Shown in pieces: positions 9,047 through 17,270 of a stretch of DNA of 64,000 bases. Under the pieces are notes generated by a model. It was not told the DNA's origin. It searched no databases and saw only the letters and a program-made list of their open reading frames with translations. The position numbers and the translations under genes were made by a program. Source of the stretch: Candidatus Zixiibacteriota bacterium (GTDB lineage: Bacteria > Zixibacteria > MSB-5A5 > GN15 > FEB-12); contig CP070674.1 of assembly GCA_020351995.1 (NCBI GenBank), positions 1,150,022-1,214,021 on the forward strand, in the 5' to 3' direction. Position 1 is the stretch's first letter. Each line of letters opens with the position of its first letter.

Positions 9047-11650
9047 TTATTTTATAATTACCAATTTCCCGATCTGCGTTCCTTCTTCAGATTCGACAAC
9101 CCAGTAGTAAAGACCGGATTCCACGAGTTGCGTGTTGCGAGTGATCATGTTCCATTCCTCGTGCATCGCCTCCGGTCCTCCTTCGGGGTAATAGTGTTCA
9201 AGCTGCCGGACCAGGTCTCCGTCCAGTGAATAGATGTATATAGTACAGACCGGCGGCAGATTCGCAAAGTGAATTCGATGCATCCGGTCCGGGGCCAGAC
9301 TCCCGTCGCGGTTTTCAAACCCCAGGGCCTGGTAGTCAACATCGCCCCGATAAGGGTTGGGATACACATACACCTTAAGGTCGTTTTGCTCGACATCCTC
9401 CGTTGAACTCAGTGGGTAGGCAACCTGTAACCCGTTGATTACCGATGTTTCCAGGGCGGCCAAGCCGATCTCCGGCGACCCGAAATCGAAAGCGGTCACA
9501 TTCACATAATAAGGGACGGTGGGGAGCAGGTCTTCGATGAATATCTCATATTCAAAATACTTCAGATATCCATCCTCAGTCAACTCTTCGGGAAGAGCTT
9601 CCTCGGGGACGAGCGACGAAGGATAAGTCACGTCGGGGTATATTTTCCTTATGGGCGTGGTCAGGCCGAAGTCTGACTGGTTGAAATCCTGTGGGGCGAA
9701 GTAGAAGACTGAATCGGGAAAGTCGGGATGGATATATGGATTAGTGCGGTCAAATAGCATAGGGTCAAAATCCTCAAGGCCAAGAGGAACGCCGTAGAGT
9801 TCCTGGAGCTGGGCGCGTGTGAACGGGGCGTCGAGAAGTCGAAAAGTTTCGCGATAAAAGTCCCAGACATACTTGTTATAATCCTCGCGATCGTAGGAAG
9901 CTGCCAACGTAAAGCTGGTGATACGATCATCTCGTCCGATATAAACACGATAGCCTTCGAAGTCCGGTCTTCCCGAGAACCGGTCACGGGCGGTTTCTGA
10001 GGCCAGACCATTGAACCTGACGCGAAGGGTACCAACTGATGGTTCGACCCAAATCTGGGGGGCCGGGGGAGGAGAGGCGCCACAGAAGTCAGGCACGCCA
10101 TCACCTTCGTACCATGATGTGTCACAGGCTTCGTAGATGATTCCAGTGTCCGTTTCGATGGTATCCAGACAGCATATGCGGTATTTGCCGCTGTCGCCGT
10201 CTCCATCGGTATCGACCCCCGGATTGTCGTAAATCCACGACGCCCAGCGCGAGTTAGTAGCCAGCGAGGAAAAGTCGAGCTTGCTGTAATACGAACTCGG
10301 GCTATAAGGGTTGAACGATTCAAAATCATCGGGATTAACATGAAAATTCTCACCACCCACCCAGGCGAATGAGACGGGAAGTTTCTCTCCGGGATCAATG
10401 TTGAAGGGCCCAAATGACAGGCAGTATCGAATGTCAAAGCCGTTGGCGTACTCCGCCGCGTACTCGGGCGGAGGTAACCAACCCCGTCCGCTGTCGGAGT
10501 GGTCCACGGCGGTAAAGAGCAGGTCGTAGTCGAACTCATCGTGGCGCAGCATATAATACTTGTTCTCGTCCCCCACCGGTGTACCAAGGCGGTCCCCGAA
10601 ATCCCTGAAGGGATCATCGTCAGTCCCGCGCTGACGAGGGCCAAAATCGCGGGAGGGATCGCTGTAGTTCATTATCCACCAGTTAAAGGAGTACCTGAGG
10701 GAATCAAGGGGGGTACGGACGACCCGGACACCGACAACCGACCTTGGCGATTTTTCCGTCCACAGGCCGTCGATAGGATCCCCGTCGTTATCGGAATGAT
10801 AGGCGATGTTGATGGTATCGAGATGTCCGCAGCCATCCTCAGCGGGATGAGTGCGGTAAAAGCCTACAATGTCATCGGTCCAGTAGACCTGGTCCTGCAG
10901 GGTGGTATGAAATACGCACCCATCAAGCCAGATTCCCATGTAAATATCTTCAAGACGTTGGTCACCGATGTTCTGAACCAGGTAATCAAAGAGGATGAAG
11001 TCGTCGGCGTAATCATAACTCCAGGCCATTGATCTCTGGGTTGCTTTTATGCCAAGGGGAATGTGCGCGCGGGGGGCACAGCTTCCGGGATCGGTCAAGC
11101 CTACATCGGTTGTGGTGTCTGTGTATTCGCAAATGATATCCTGTTCGGAATAAGCGTCTTCGGAAAAATACCGGCTCGACGGATCGATAGATTCATATTT
11201 CATGTCGCCGAAGGGCGATATATCGGGCCAGAATTCGTATGAGCAATACATGTCTTCGGCACCGGTGGAAACGAGCGTGTCCCGACCGACAACAGCACCG
11301 ACCCAGAGAGCGGTCACGTAAAGATATATCATGTCACTGTTACGAGGGTAGATGCAGGCCTGGACCCATTCGCCGGTAATTGGGTCATAAATGTCATCCC
11401 ATTCGGAACCGAAGGTTCCGTTATTACGGATGACTAGAAGCATTTTACCCTGGGTGTGCGCCACAGCGCCTACTTCAGGTCGTTCCGACGCGGTTGAAAT
11501 CGGCACTGTCCGTGCCAGGCCTTGCCTGTCCAGTTTGGGATTACGGGCGAAGAGTCCTTCACCGACACCCAGCAGAGTGAACAGGACCAGGCATGTTACT
11601 ATTTTGCGGGTTACAGACAAGAGAAATACACGCAACTTAGTTCTATTCAA
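9047..11650 (-). CDS. Array paralogue P3: large secreted protein with YPNP-type C-terminal domain
   Basis: 867 aa if the TTG at 11650 is used; no in-frame ATG precedes the hydrophobic signal segment (IVTCLVLFTLLGVGEGLFA). This start overlaps the last 8 bases of P4, which suggests translational coupling. Motifs: DNPGVDTDGDGDSG (about 472), Cys pair with a short loop (CCLDTIETDTGIIYEACDT), GDGVPDFCG with an extra Cys where most copies have Arg, FEGYRVYIGRDDR (about 562), YPNPYRGDVDYQALGFENR (about 761) and GKLVIIK at the end. It is closest to P1. Function unknown; export is inferred from the signal and C-terminal domain. Confidence 0.85.
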   Translation of the reverse strand: MNRTKLRVFLLSVTRKIVTCLVLFTLLGVGEGLFARNPKLDRQGLARTVPISTASERPEVGAVAHTQGKMLLVIRNNGTFGSEWDDIYDPITGEWVQACIYPRNSDMIYLYVTALWVGAVVGRDTLVSTGAEDMYCSYEFWPDISPFGDMKYESIDPSSRYFSEDAYSEQDIICEYTDTTTDVGLTDPGSCAPRAHIPLGIKATQRSMAWSYDYADDFILFDYLVQNIGDQRLEDIYMGIWLDGCVFHTTLQDQVYWTDDIVGFYRTHPAEDGCGHLDTINIAYHSDNDGDPIDGLWTEKSPRSVVGVRVVRTPLDSLRYSFNWWIMNYSDPSRDFGPRQRGTDDDPFRDFGDRLGTPVGDENKYYMLRHDEFDYDLLFTAVDHSDSGRGWLPPPEYAAEYANGFDIRYCLSFGPFNIDPGEKLPVSFAWVGGENFHVNPDDFESFNPYSPSSYYSKLDFSSLATNSRWASWIYDNPGVDTDGDGDSGKYRICCLDTIETDTGIIYEACDTSWYEGDGVPDFCGASPPPAPQIWVEPSVGTLRVRFNGLASETARDRFSGRPDFEGYRVYIGRDDRITSFTLAASYDREDYNKYVWDFYRETFRLLDAPFTRAQLQELYGVPLGLEDFDPMLFDRTNPYIHPDFPDSVFYFAPQDFNQSDFGLTTPIRKIYPDVTYPSSLVPEEALPEELTEDGYLKYFEYEIFIEDLLPTVPYYVNVTAFDFGSPEIGLAALETSVINGLQVAYPLSSTEDVEQNDLKVYVYPNPYRGDVDYQALGFENRDGSLAPDRMHRIHFANLPPVCTIYIYSLDGDLVRQLEHYYPEGGPEAMHEEWNMITRNTQLVESGLYYWVVESEEGTQIGKLVIIK

Positions 11651-14261
11651 TAATAACTAACTTGCCAATCTGTGTTCGGTCCTCTGACTCAACTACCCAG
11701 TAGTAAAGCCCTGTTACAGCAGCCTGCGTATTGCGGGTAATTAAGTCCCAGGTTTCATGCATCGCCTCCGGCCCGCCGTCGGGATAGTAGTGGTCGATTT
11801 CCCTGACCAGGTCGCCGTCTATGGAATATATGTAGATTTTGCAGACATTGGGCAGGTTAGCGAAATGGATCCGGCGCATCCGATCGGCCGATTCTGTTCC
11901 ATCACGATTCTCGAAACCCTGGCCTTCATAGTCGGCGTCTCCCCGGTACGGGTTAGGGTACACGAAAACATTTAGATTTTGCGCTTCAACACTGTCCGCG
12001 CTGGTCAGAGGGTAACCGACAAGCGTACTATTCAGGATAGATGATTCCAGGGCGGCCAGGCCAATCTCGGGCGAGCCAAAGTCAAAAGCGGTGACACTGA
12101 TGTAATAGGGAATAGTCGACAGCAATCCGTCGATCGTAATCTCATACTCGAAGTACTTCAGATAGCCGTCATCGGTCAGTTCATCCTCGGGAGCCTGCGT
12201 CGGGTCCAGCGTCGAGGGATAAGGTTCATCGGGGTATGATTTCCTAATAGGGGTTGTCACCCCAAATTCCGACTGATTGAAATCCTGGGAAACGAAATAG
12301 AAGACCGAATCTGGAAAGTCGGGGTGGACATAAGGATTGGTCTGGCCAAACAGGGTTGGGTCAAAGTTGGTGATACCCGCCGGGTCTCCATACAACTCCT
12401 GTAACTGTTCGCGAGTAAAAGGTATATCGAGTAGCCGGTACTCGCCCCGGTCGGACAGGTACACGAACTTGTTATAATCCTCTCTATCGTATGATCCATA
12501 AAGACTGAAGCTGGTGAGGCGGTCATCGCGGCTGGTGTATACGCGGTAGCCCTCGAAGTCGGGGATGCCGGAAAAGCGGTCAGCAGCGGTTTCAGAGGCC
12601 AATCCGTTGAAGTGAACTACTAACCGGCCCACCTGGGGCTCGAGCCGAATGTCAGGTGGCGGCGGGGGGGAAGCACCGCGAAAATCCGGCACATTGTCGC
12701 CTTTATACCACTTGATGTTGCAGCTGGAGGAATTGAAGTCAGGGATGGTCAGGGTGTCGGCGATATTAGTCAGGTAATAACCGGCGGTGTCGCCGCAACA
12801 GACCCTGACATGACCGGCCCAGCCGTCACCGTCGGTGTCCACTCCGGGATTGTCATAAATCCAGGAGGCCCAGCGTGAATTCACCGCGAGGGTAGAGAAA
12901 TCCAGTCTGTTGTAGAAGCTGGAGGGATTGTACGGATTGAAGGTCGAAAAGTCTCCTGGGTTCACATGGACGCCGTCGCCACCGATCCAGGCAAACGAAA
13001 TAGGTAATCTCTCGCCCGGGTCAATGTTGAAGGGGCCGAACGATAACAGGTTTCTAACATCGTATCCGTCGGCGTAATTCGTGGCGTTTTCCGGGGGCGG
13101 TAGCCAGCCTCGGCCGCTGTCGCTGTGGTCGATTGCGACGTACAGCAGGTCATAGTCGAACTCGTCGTGCCGGAGGATGTAATGCTTGTTCTCGTCCCCG
13201 ATGGGCGTGCCGAGGCGGACGCCAAAGTCACGAAAAGGATCCTCGGGCGTCCCACTCTGCCGTGGGCCGAAATCCCGTCGCGGGTCGCCGTAGTCAATAA
13301 TCCACCAGTTATAAGAGTAAGCCAGGGAATCCGAAGGTGTTCTTACCACCCTGACGCCAATTGCGGAGCGCGGTGACCTATCGTCCCACACACCGTCGGT
13401 TGGGTCACCGTCGTTGTCGGTGTGGTAGGCGATATCGATCGTATCTATAAAGCCGCAGCCCTCGGGAGCCGGGTAGTGGCGATAGAACCCCACCAGATCA
13501 TCGGTCCAGTGTTCGGCATCCTGATTGATCGTATGCCAGACATCGCCGTCAATCCAAATTCCCATATAGACATCTTCCAGGCTCTCGTAGCCGATATTCT
13601 CAATCTGATAGTCAAAGAGCACGAAATCGTCGGCGTAGTCGTAACTCCACGCCATTGATCGCTGGGTAGCCTTGATATTAAGAGGGATATGGACACGAGG
13701 TTCACAGCTGCCCGGATCGGTCAATCCCGGGTCGCGTATAGTATCGGTATACTCGCAAATTATATCCTGTTCAGAGTAAGCATCTTCGGCGTAGTGTGGA
13801 CTGGCGGCGTCTATTGATTTGAACTTGAACCCGCCCAGACCAGGCAGGTCCGGCCAGAATTCATAAGCACAGTAGAAATCCTCAGTGCCGGTTGACACCA
13901 ATGTGTCGCGCCCCTTAATGGCTCCCACCCATAATGCGGCGACCCACAAATAGACCAGATCACTATTTTTGGGGTAAACACACGACTCGAAGTACTCACC
14001 GGTCAGAACGTCCTCCTGACTGGTTCCCTCGCAGCCAAAGGTACCATTATTGCCGATCATCAATACCATGCTTCCCTGGCTGTGGGCGGCGTATTCTACT
14101 ATTGGCCTGTCGGATAATACCGTGCTGGAAGGCGTTCTCTCGGTGAGGAGCTTATCCGTCTTCGGATCACGAGCCGAGGTTTCGGCGATATTCAGCAGTA
14201 AAACCGAGACCGCCAGAAAAACCATTTTCTGGCGGCTCTTGAATCGAAATATCTTGTTCAT
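11643..14261 (-). CDS. Array paralogue P4: large secreted protein with YPNP-type C-terminal domain
   Basis: 872 aa from the ATG at 14261, preceded by CAAGAG and 9 bp after the P5 stop. Signal segment QKMVFLAVSVLLLNIAETSA. Motifs: DNPGVDTDGDGWAG (about 467), Cys pair with a long loop (CCGDTAGYYLTNIADTLTIP) as in P2, GDNVPDFRG (Asn in place of Gly), FEGYRVYTSRDDR (about 567), YPNPYRGDADYEGQGFENR (about 767). Its C-terminal domain is the most divergent of the P1-P4 subgroup: SIDGDLVREID, TWDLITRNTQAAVTG, ending GKLVIIE. Function unknown. Confidence 0.85.
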   Translation of the reverse strand: MNKIFRFKSRQKMVFLAVSVLLLNIAETSARDPKTDKLLTERTPSSTVLSDRPIVEYAAHSQGSMVLMIGNNGTFGCEGTSQEDVLTGEYFESCVYPKNSDLVYLWVAALWVGAIKGRDTLVSTGTEDFYCAYEFWPDLPGLGGFKFKSIDAASPHYAEDAYSEQDIICEYTDTIRDPGLTDPGSCEPRVHIPLNIKATQRSMAWSYDYADDFVLFDYQIENIGYESLEDVYMGIWIDGDVWHTINQDAEHWTDDLVGFYRHYPAPEGCGFIDTIDIAYHTDNDGDPTDGVWDDRSPRSAIGVRVVRTPSDSLAYSYNWWIIDYGDPRRDFGPRQSGTPEDPFRDFGVRLGTPIGDENKHYILRHDEFDYDLLYVAIDHSDSGRGWLPPPENATNYADGYDVRNLLSFGPFNIDPGERLPISFAWIGGDGVHVNPGDFSTFNPYNPSSFYNRLDFSTLAVNSRWASWIYDNPGVDTDGDGWAGHVRVCCGDTAGYYLTNIADTLTIPDFNSSSCNIKWYKGDNVPDFRGASPPPPPDIRLEPQVGRLVVHFNGLASETAADRFSGIPDFEGYRVYTSRDDRLTSFSLYGSYDREDYNKFVYLSDRGEYRLLDIPFTREQLQELYGDPAGITNFDPTLFGQTNPYVHPDFPDSVFYFVSQDFNQSEFGVTTPIRKSYPDEPYPSTLDPTQAPEDELTDDGYLKYFEYEITIDGLLSTIPYYISVTAFDFGSPEIGLAALESSILNSTLVGYPLTSADSVEAQNLNVFVYPNPYRGDADYEGQGFENRDGTESADRMRRIHFANLPNVCKIYIYSIDGDLVREIDHYYPDGGPEAMHETWDLITRNTQAAVTGLYYWVVESEDRTQIGKLVIIE

Positions 14262-14270
14262 CTCTTGGTG

Positions 14271-16904
14271 TTACATGATGACAACAAACTTACCGATCTG
14301 AGTTTCTCCATCAGATTCAACGGTCCAGAAGTATATGCCCGAGACAATCATCTGCGTGTTTCTGGTTATCATATCCCATATCTCATGGGTGCATTCGGGA
14401 TCCGATGGGTCTTTGTCATGATCGATTTCACGGATGAGGTCACCGTCCAACGAATAGATCCTGATTGTGCACTTTGGTGGCAGATTGGCAAAATGCAGCG
14501 CGCGTGTTCTATCAGGGGGTCGATCGGTTTCAAGTCTTCCCTCAAAGCCGTCAGCCCGGTAGCCCGCATCGCTACGGTACGGATTCGGATATACAAAAAC
14601 GCGCTGGCCTGTTGAGGCGACTGTCTCATGGGTATTGAGAGCGTAACACGCAACCGCGTTCGCTGATTTGGCGGACTCGAGCGCCTGCAGACCCGACTCC
14701 GGTGAACCAAAATCAAAGGCGGTTACCGACACCCACCATTCTACTGTTGGAAGTACACTATCTATTACAATTTCGTACTCAAAATATCTGAATAAACCTT
14801 CCGGGGTCAGCTCTTCAGGGTCGGCATCATCGGGGTTCGGATTTACCGGATACAGCAGCGTTCCGTTATCGATATCATCCTGGTAAACCTTGCGTATCCG
14901 CGTTGATTCTCCAAGCTCTGATGCATTGTAATCCTGAGGCTCGAAATAGAACGAAGAATCCGGGAAGTCTGGATGCGTGAAGGGGGAGGTTTGAGGATAA
15001 TCCAGGGGATCGAAGGTTTGACCGTACAGGGCCTTCAGGGAATCGACGGTGAAGGGAATATCTCTTAGCTCGTAACCGGGATCCGGTACCTTGTTGGGGT
15101 TCCATACGAACTTGTTATAATCCTCGATATCATAAGAAGATACCAGACTGTAGCTGGATTCCCGCTGGTCCCGGCTGATGTGAACACGATATCCCTCAAA
15201 GTCAATAATTCTCGAAAACACATCGGCGGTCGTTTCTGTCCTGGTGCCATTGAAGCGTACCCGAATAGAACCAACCGACGGCTCAAGGAAAATCGCGGGC
15301 GGAGGGGGTGGAGAAGCCCCACGGAAATCCGGGACACCGTCACCTTCATAGGGAATGATTGTACATGTGAGAGGGTCATACCAGTCTATCAAAAGATTGC
15401 TGTCGGCATCATAGATCTCCCTGATATCGTAAAGGCTGGTGTCATGTCCGTCGGCACAGCATATGCGGACCTTTCCTGCCCAGCCATCGTCATCGGTATC
15501 GACGCCGGGATTGTCGTATACCCGGGATGCCCAGGTTGAATTGAGAGCGAGGTCGCTAAAGTCGAGGTTGGCGTAGAACTCATCGGGATAATCCGGGAGA
15601 TTGATCAGGTTGTCGACGGTTGTGTGGAAACCTTCCGCGGCAACATAGGCAAACGAGATCGGCAACTCGTCACCCGGGTCGATATCAAAGGGTCCGAACG
15701 ACAGGAGGTAACGGGTGTCAAATCCGTCGGAAATTGTCCGGATATCTTCTTGAGGTGGGTAAGACCAGAGCGTGTCCGTCGGTGATATGGATGCCGAGTA
15801 GACCTGTTCGAAGTCGAATTCCTGGTTACGCAGCATATAGTACTTGTTGTAGTCACCTTCAGGAGTGCCCTGACCACCGGTTCCAAAATCGCGGAAATCT
15901 TCCTTCAGAAGGCCAACCCCGTCGCGTTCGCGGGGGCCAAAGTCCTTGCTGGGGTCACCGTTGGATATCCACCAGTTGAACGATACATTGAGCTGATCGG
16001 AAGGGGTCCGCACAATTCTCATGCCGGTCACACCGGGAGCGGATTGCTCGGTGAAAACCCCGTCGGGGTCGCCGTCGTTGTCAGCAATCCAGGCAATGTT
16101 GACTGTATCGACAAAATAACAGAGGTCTTCGTATGAGGAGACAAACGTCTGACGGAAACCACAAATGTCATCGGAGTATCGGTCCTGAAGGGCGGCAAAA
16201 CCCACATCGCTGTCATTGTAAAATCCCATGTACACGTTCTCGAGTCTTGCGCGTCCGATATTCTTGATCTCGTAGTCAAACAGGATGAAATCCTCGGCAT
16301 AGGAATACGACCATGCGTAGGACTTCTGAGTTACCTCAATATTCATCGGCCGGTGCGGCAGTCCGTCCCAGTTATTATCGTCCTGATAAGCGGCTGTGTC
16401 CGAGTAGGTTGCGATATAATCCTCCTCCGAAATGGCTCCGTCGAATAACAGCGGCCGTTCGGGGAAGCGAATGCTGCGGTAGACCAGCTCGCCGAAGGGG
16501 CATATGGCCGGGGCGAACTCGTTAGAGGATGACGACCACCCATCGGCACCAGTGGATACAAGGGTATCGCGGCCGACAACCGCGCCGATCCAGAAGCAAC
16601 AGGCGTAGGCATAGAGAACGTCCGATCCTTTGGGATATTCCGCGTTCTGGTTTTGCTCTCCGGTGATACAGTCGATGGCATCGGACCAGGAGTCGGTACC
16701 CGCCAAAACGCCTCTGTTGGCAACCGCCAGGACAAACTTGCCAACCCGATGAGAAACGGTGCAGTGGCACTTTTCCTCAACAGCTGACTCGCCGGGGCCA
16801 AGGTTTTTTATATTTTCATATTCAAGTGACATACGACCCCAGGCGGTTGAGGAGAGTAGCAGGGCTAGCAAAAAAATGCACAGGACACTTCTAAAGATAC
16901 TCAT
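14271..16904 (-). CDS. Array paralogue P5: large secreted protein with YPNP-type C-terminal domain
   Basis: 877 aa from the ATG at 16904; a GTG at 16913 is an alternative. The signal peptide MSIFRSVLCIFLLALLLSSTAWG is clear. It belongs by sequence to the P5-P9 subgroup (SEEDYIATYSDTA, VTQKSYAWSYSYAEDF, GTGGQGTPEGDYNKYYMLRN) but by spacing it is the first gene of the tight P5-P4-P3-P2 cluster. Motifs: DNPGVDTDDDGWAG (about 461, one Gly of the loop replaced by Asp), Cys pair followed by the longest loop of the family, GDGVPDFRG, FEGYRVHISRDQR (about 567), YPNPYRSDAGYRADGFEGR (about 770), ending GKFVVIM. Function unknown. Confidence 0.85.
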   Translation of the reverse strand: MSIFRSVLCIFLLALLLSSTAWGRMSLEYENIKNLGPGESAVEEKCHCTVSHRVGKFVLAVANRGVLAGTDSWSDAIDCITGEQNQNAEYPKGSDVLYAYACCFWIGAVVGRDTLVSTGADGWSSSSNEFAPAICPFGELVYRSIRFPERPLLFDGAISEEDYIATYSDTAAYQDDNNWDGLPHRPMNIEVTQKSYAWSYSYAEDFILFDYEIKNIGRARLENVYMGFYNDSDVGFAALQDRYSDDICGFRQTFVSSYEDLCYFVDTVNIAWIADNDGDPDGVFTEQSAPGVTGMRIVRTPSDQLNVSFNWWISNGDPSKDFGPRERDGVGLLKEDFRDFGTGGQGTPEGDYNKYYMLRNQEFDFEQVYSASISPTDTLWSYPPQEDIRTISDGFDTRYLLSFGPFDIDPGDELPISFAYVAAEGFHTTVDNLINLPDYPDEFYANLDFSDLALNSTWASRVYDNPGVDTDDDGWAGKVRICCADGHDTSLYDIREIYDADSNLLIDWYDPLTCTIIPYEGDGVPDFRGASPPPPPAIFLEPSVGSIRVRFNGTRTETTADVFSRIIDFEGYRVHISRDQRESSYSLVSSYDIEDYNKFVWNPNKVPDPGYELRDIPFTVDSLKALYGQTFDPLDYPQTSPFTHPDFPDSSFYFEPQDYNASELGESTRIRKVYQDDIDNGTLLYPVNPNPDDADPEELTPEGLFRYFEYEIVIDSVLPTVEWWVSVTAFDFGSPESGLQALESAKSANAVACYALNTHETVASTGQRVFVYPNPYRSDAGYRADGFEGRLETDRPPDRTRALHFANLPPKCTIRIYSLDGDLIREIDHDKDPSDPECTHEIWDMITRNTQMIVSGIYFWTVESDGETQIGKFVVIM

Positions 16905-17270
16905 GATTTCCACACTCTGACTTTGATGGTTTTTTTCTTGTGACGTTCATCCTCTCGAATTGGTTTAATTAAAACTCGCTCAGCCTAACGATAGCCCGCC
17001 GAGTTTTAAGCCGTAAATCTACACAATTCCCCCATTCAAAGCAAGCAATTTAAGCCAAAAAAGTTGCCCTGTCGGCCTGTCTCAGATGACGATAGACCAA
17101 AATTAAGTGTCTGTACTTCTGTGGGTTATGCATGCCGAGATGGTTTTCCTCCAAAGCCGGTCGAGTTCGCGCTCGCGGCCGTGAACGGGAACCAATTTTC
17201 CTCCGGCTGACGCAAACGTTGGGGCCGCTGATGCGGGATGCTTTCGCAGAAGCTGCTAACTAACGCCATA
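16905..17270. other. Intergenic region upstream of P5 with a 10-bp inverted repeat
   Basis: 366 bases without a gene between the P6 stop and the P5 start. It holds a perfect inverted repeat TTAAAACTCG (16969-16978) / CGAGTTTTAA (17000-17009), AT-rich outside and able to act as a terminator in either direction. The P5 promoter must lie in this region, but no clear -35/-10 pair was found. No coding signal was seen. Confidence 0.5.

Noticed and set aside
9661-11032. Long overlapping frames inside P3 (a 327-codon frame on the minus strand and a 177-codon frame on the plus strand)
   Set aside because: They lie wholly within the conserved P3 gene and have no signal, motif or ribosome site. They are by-products of its codon composition.
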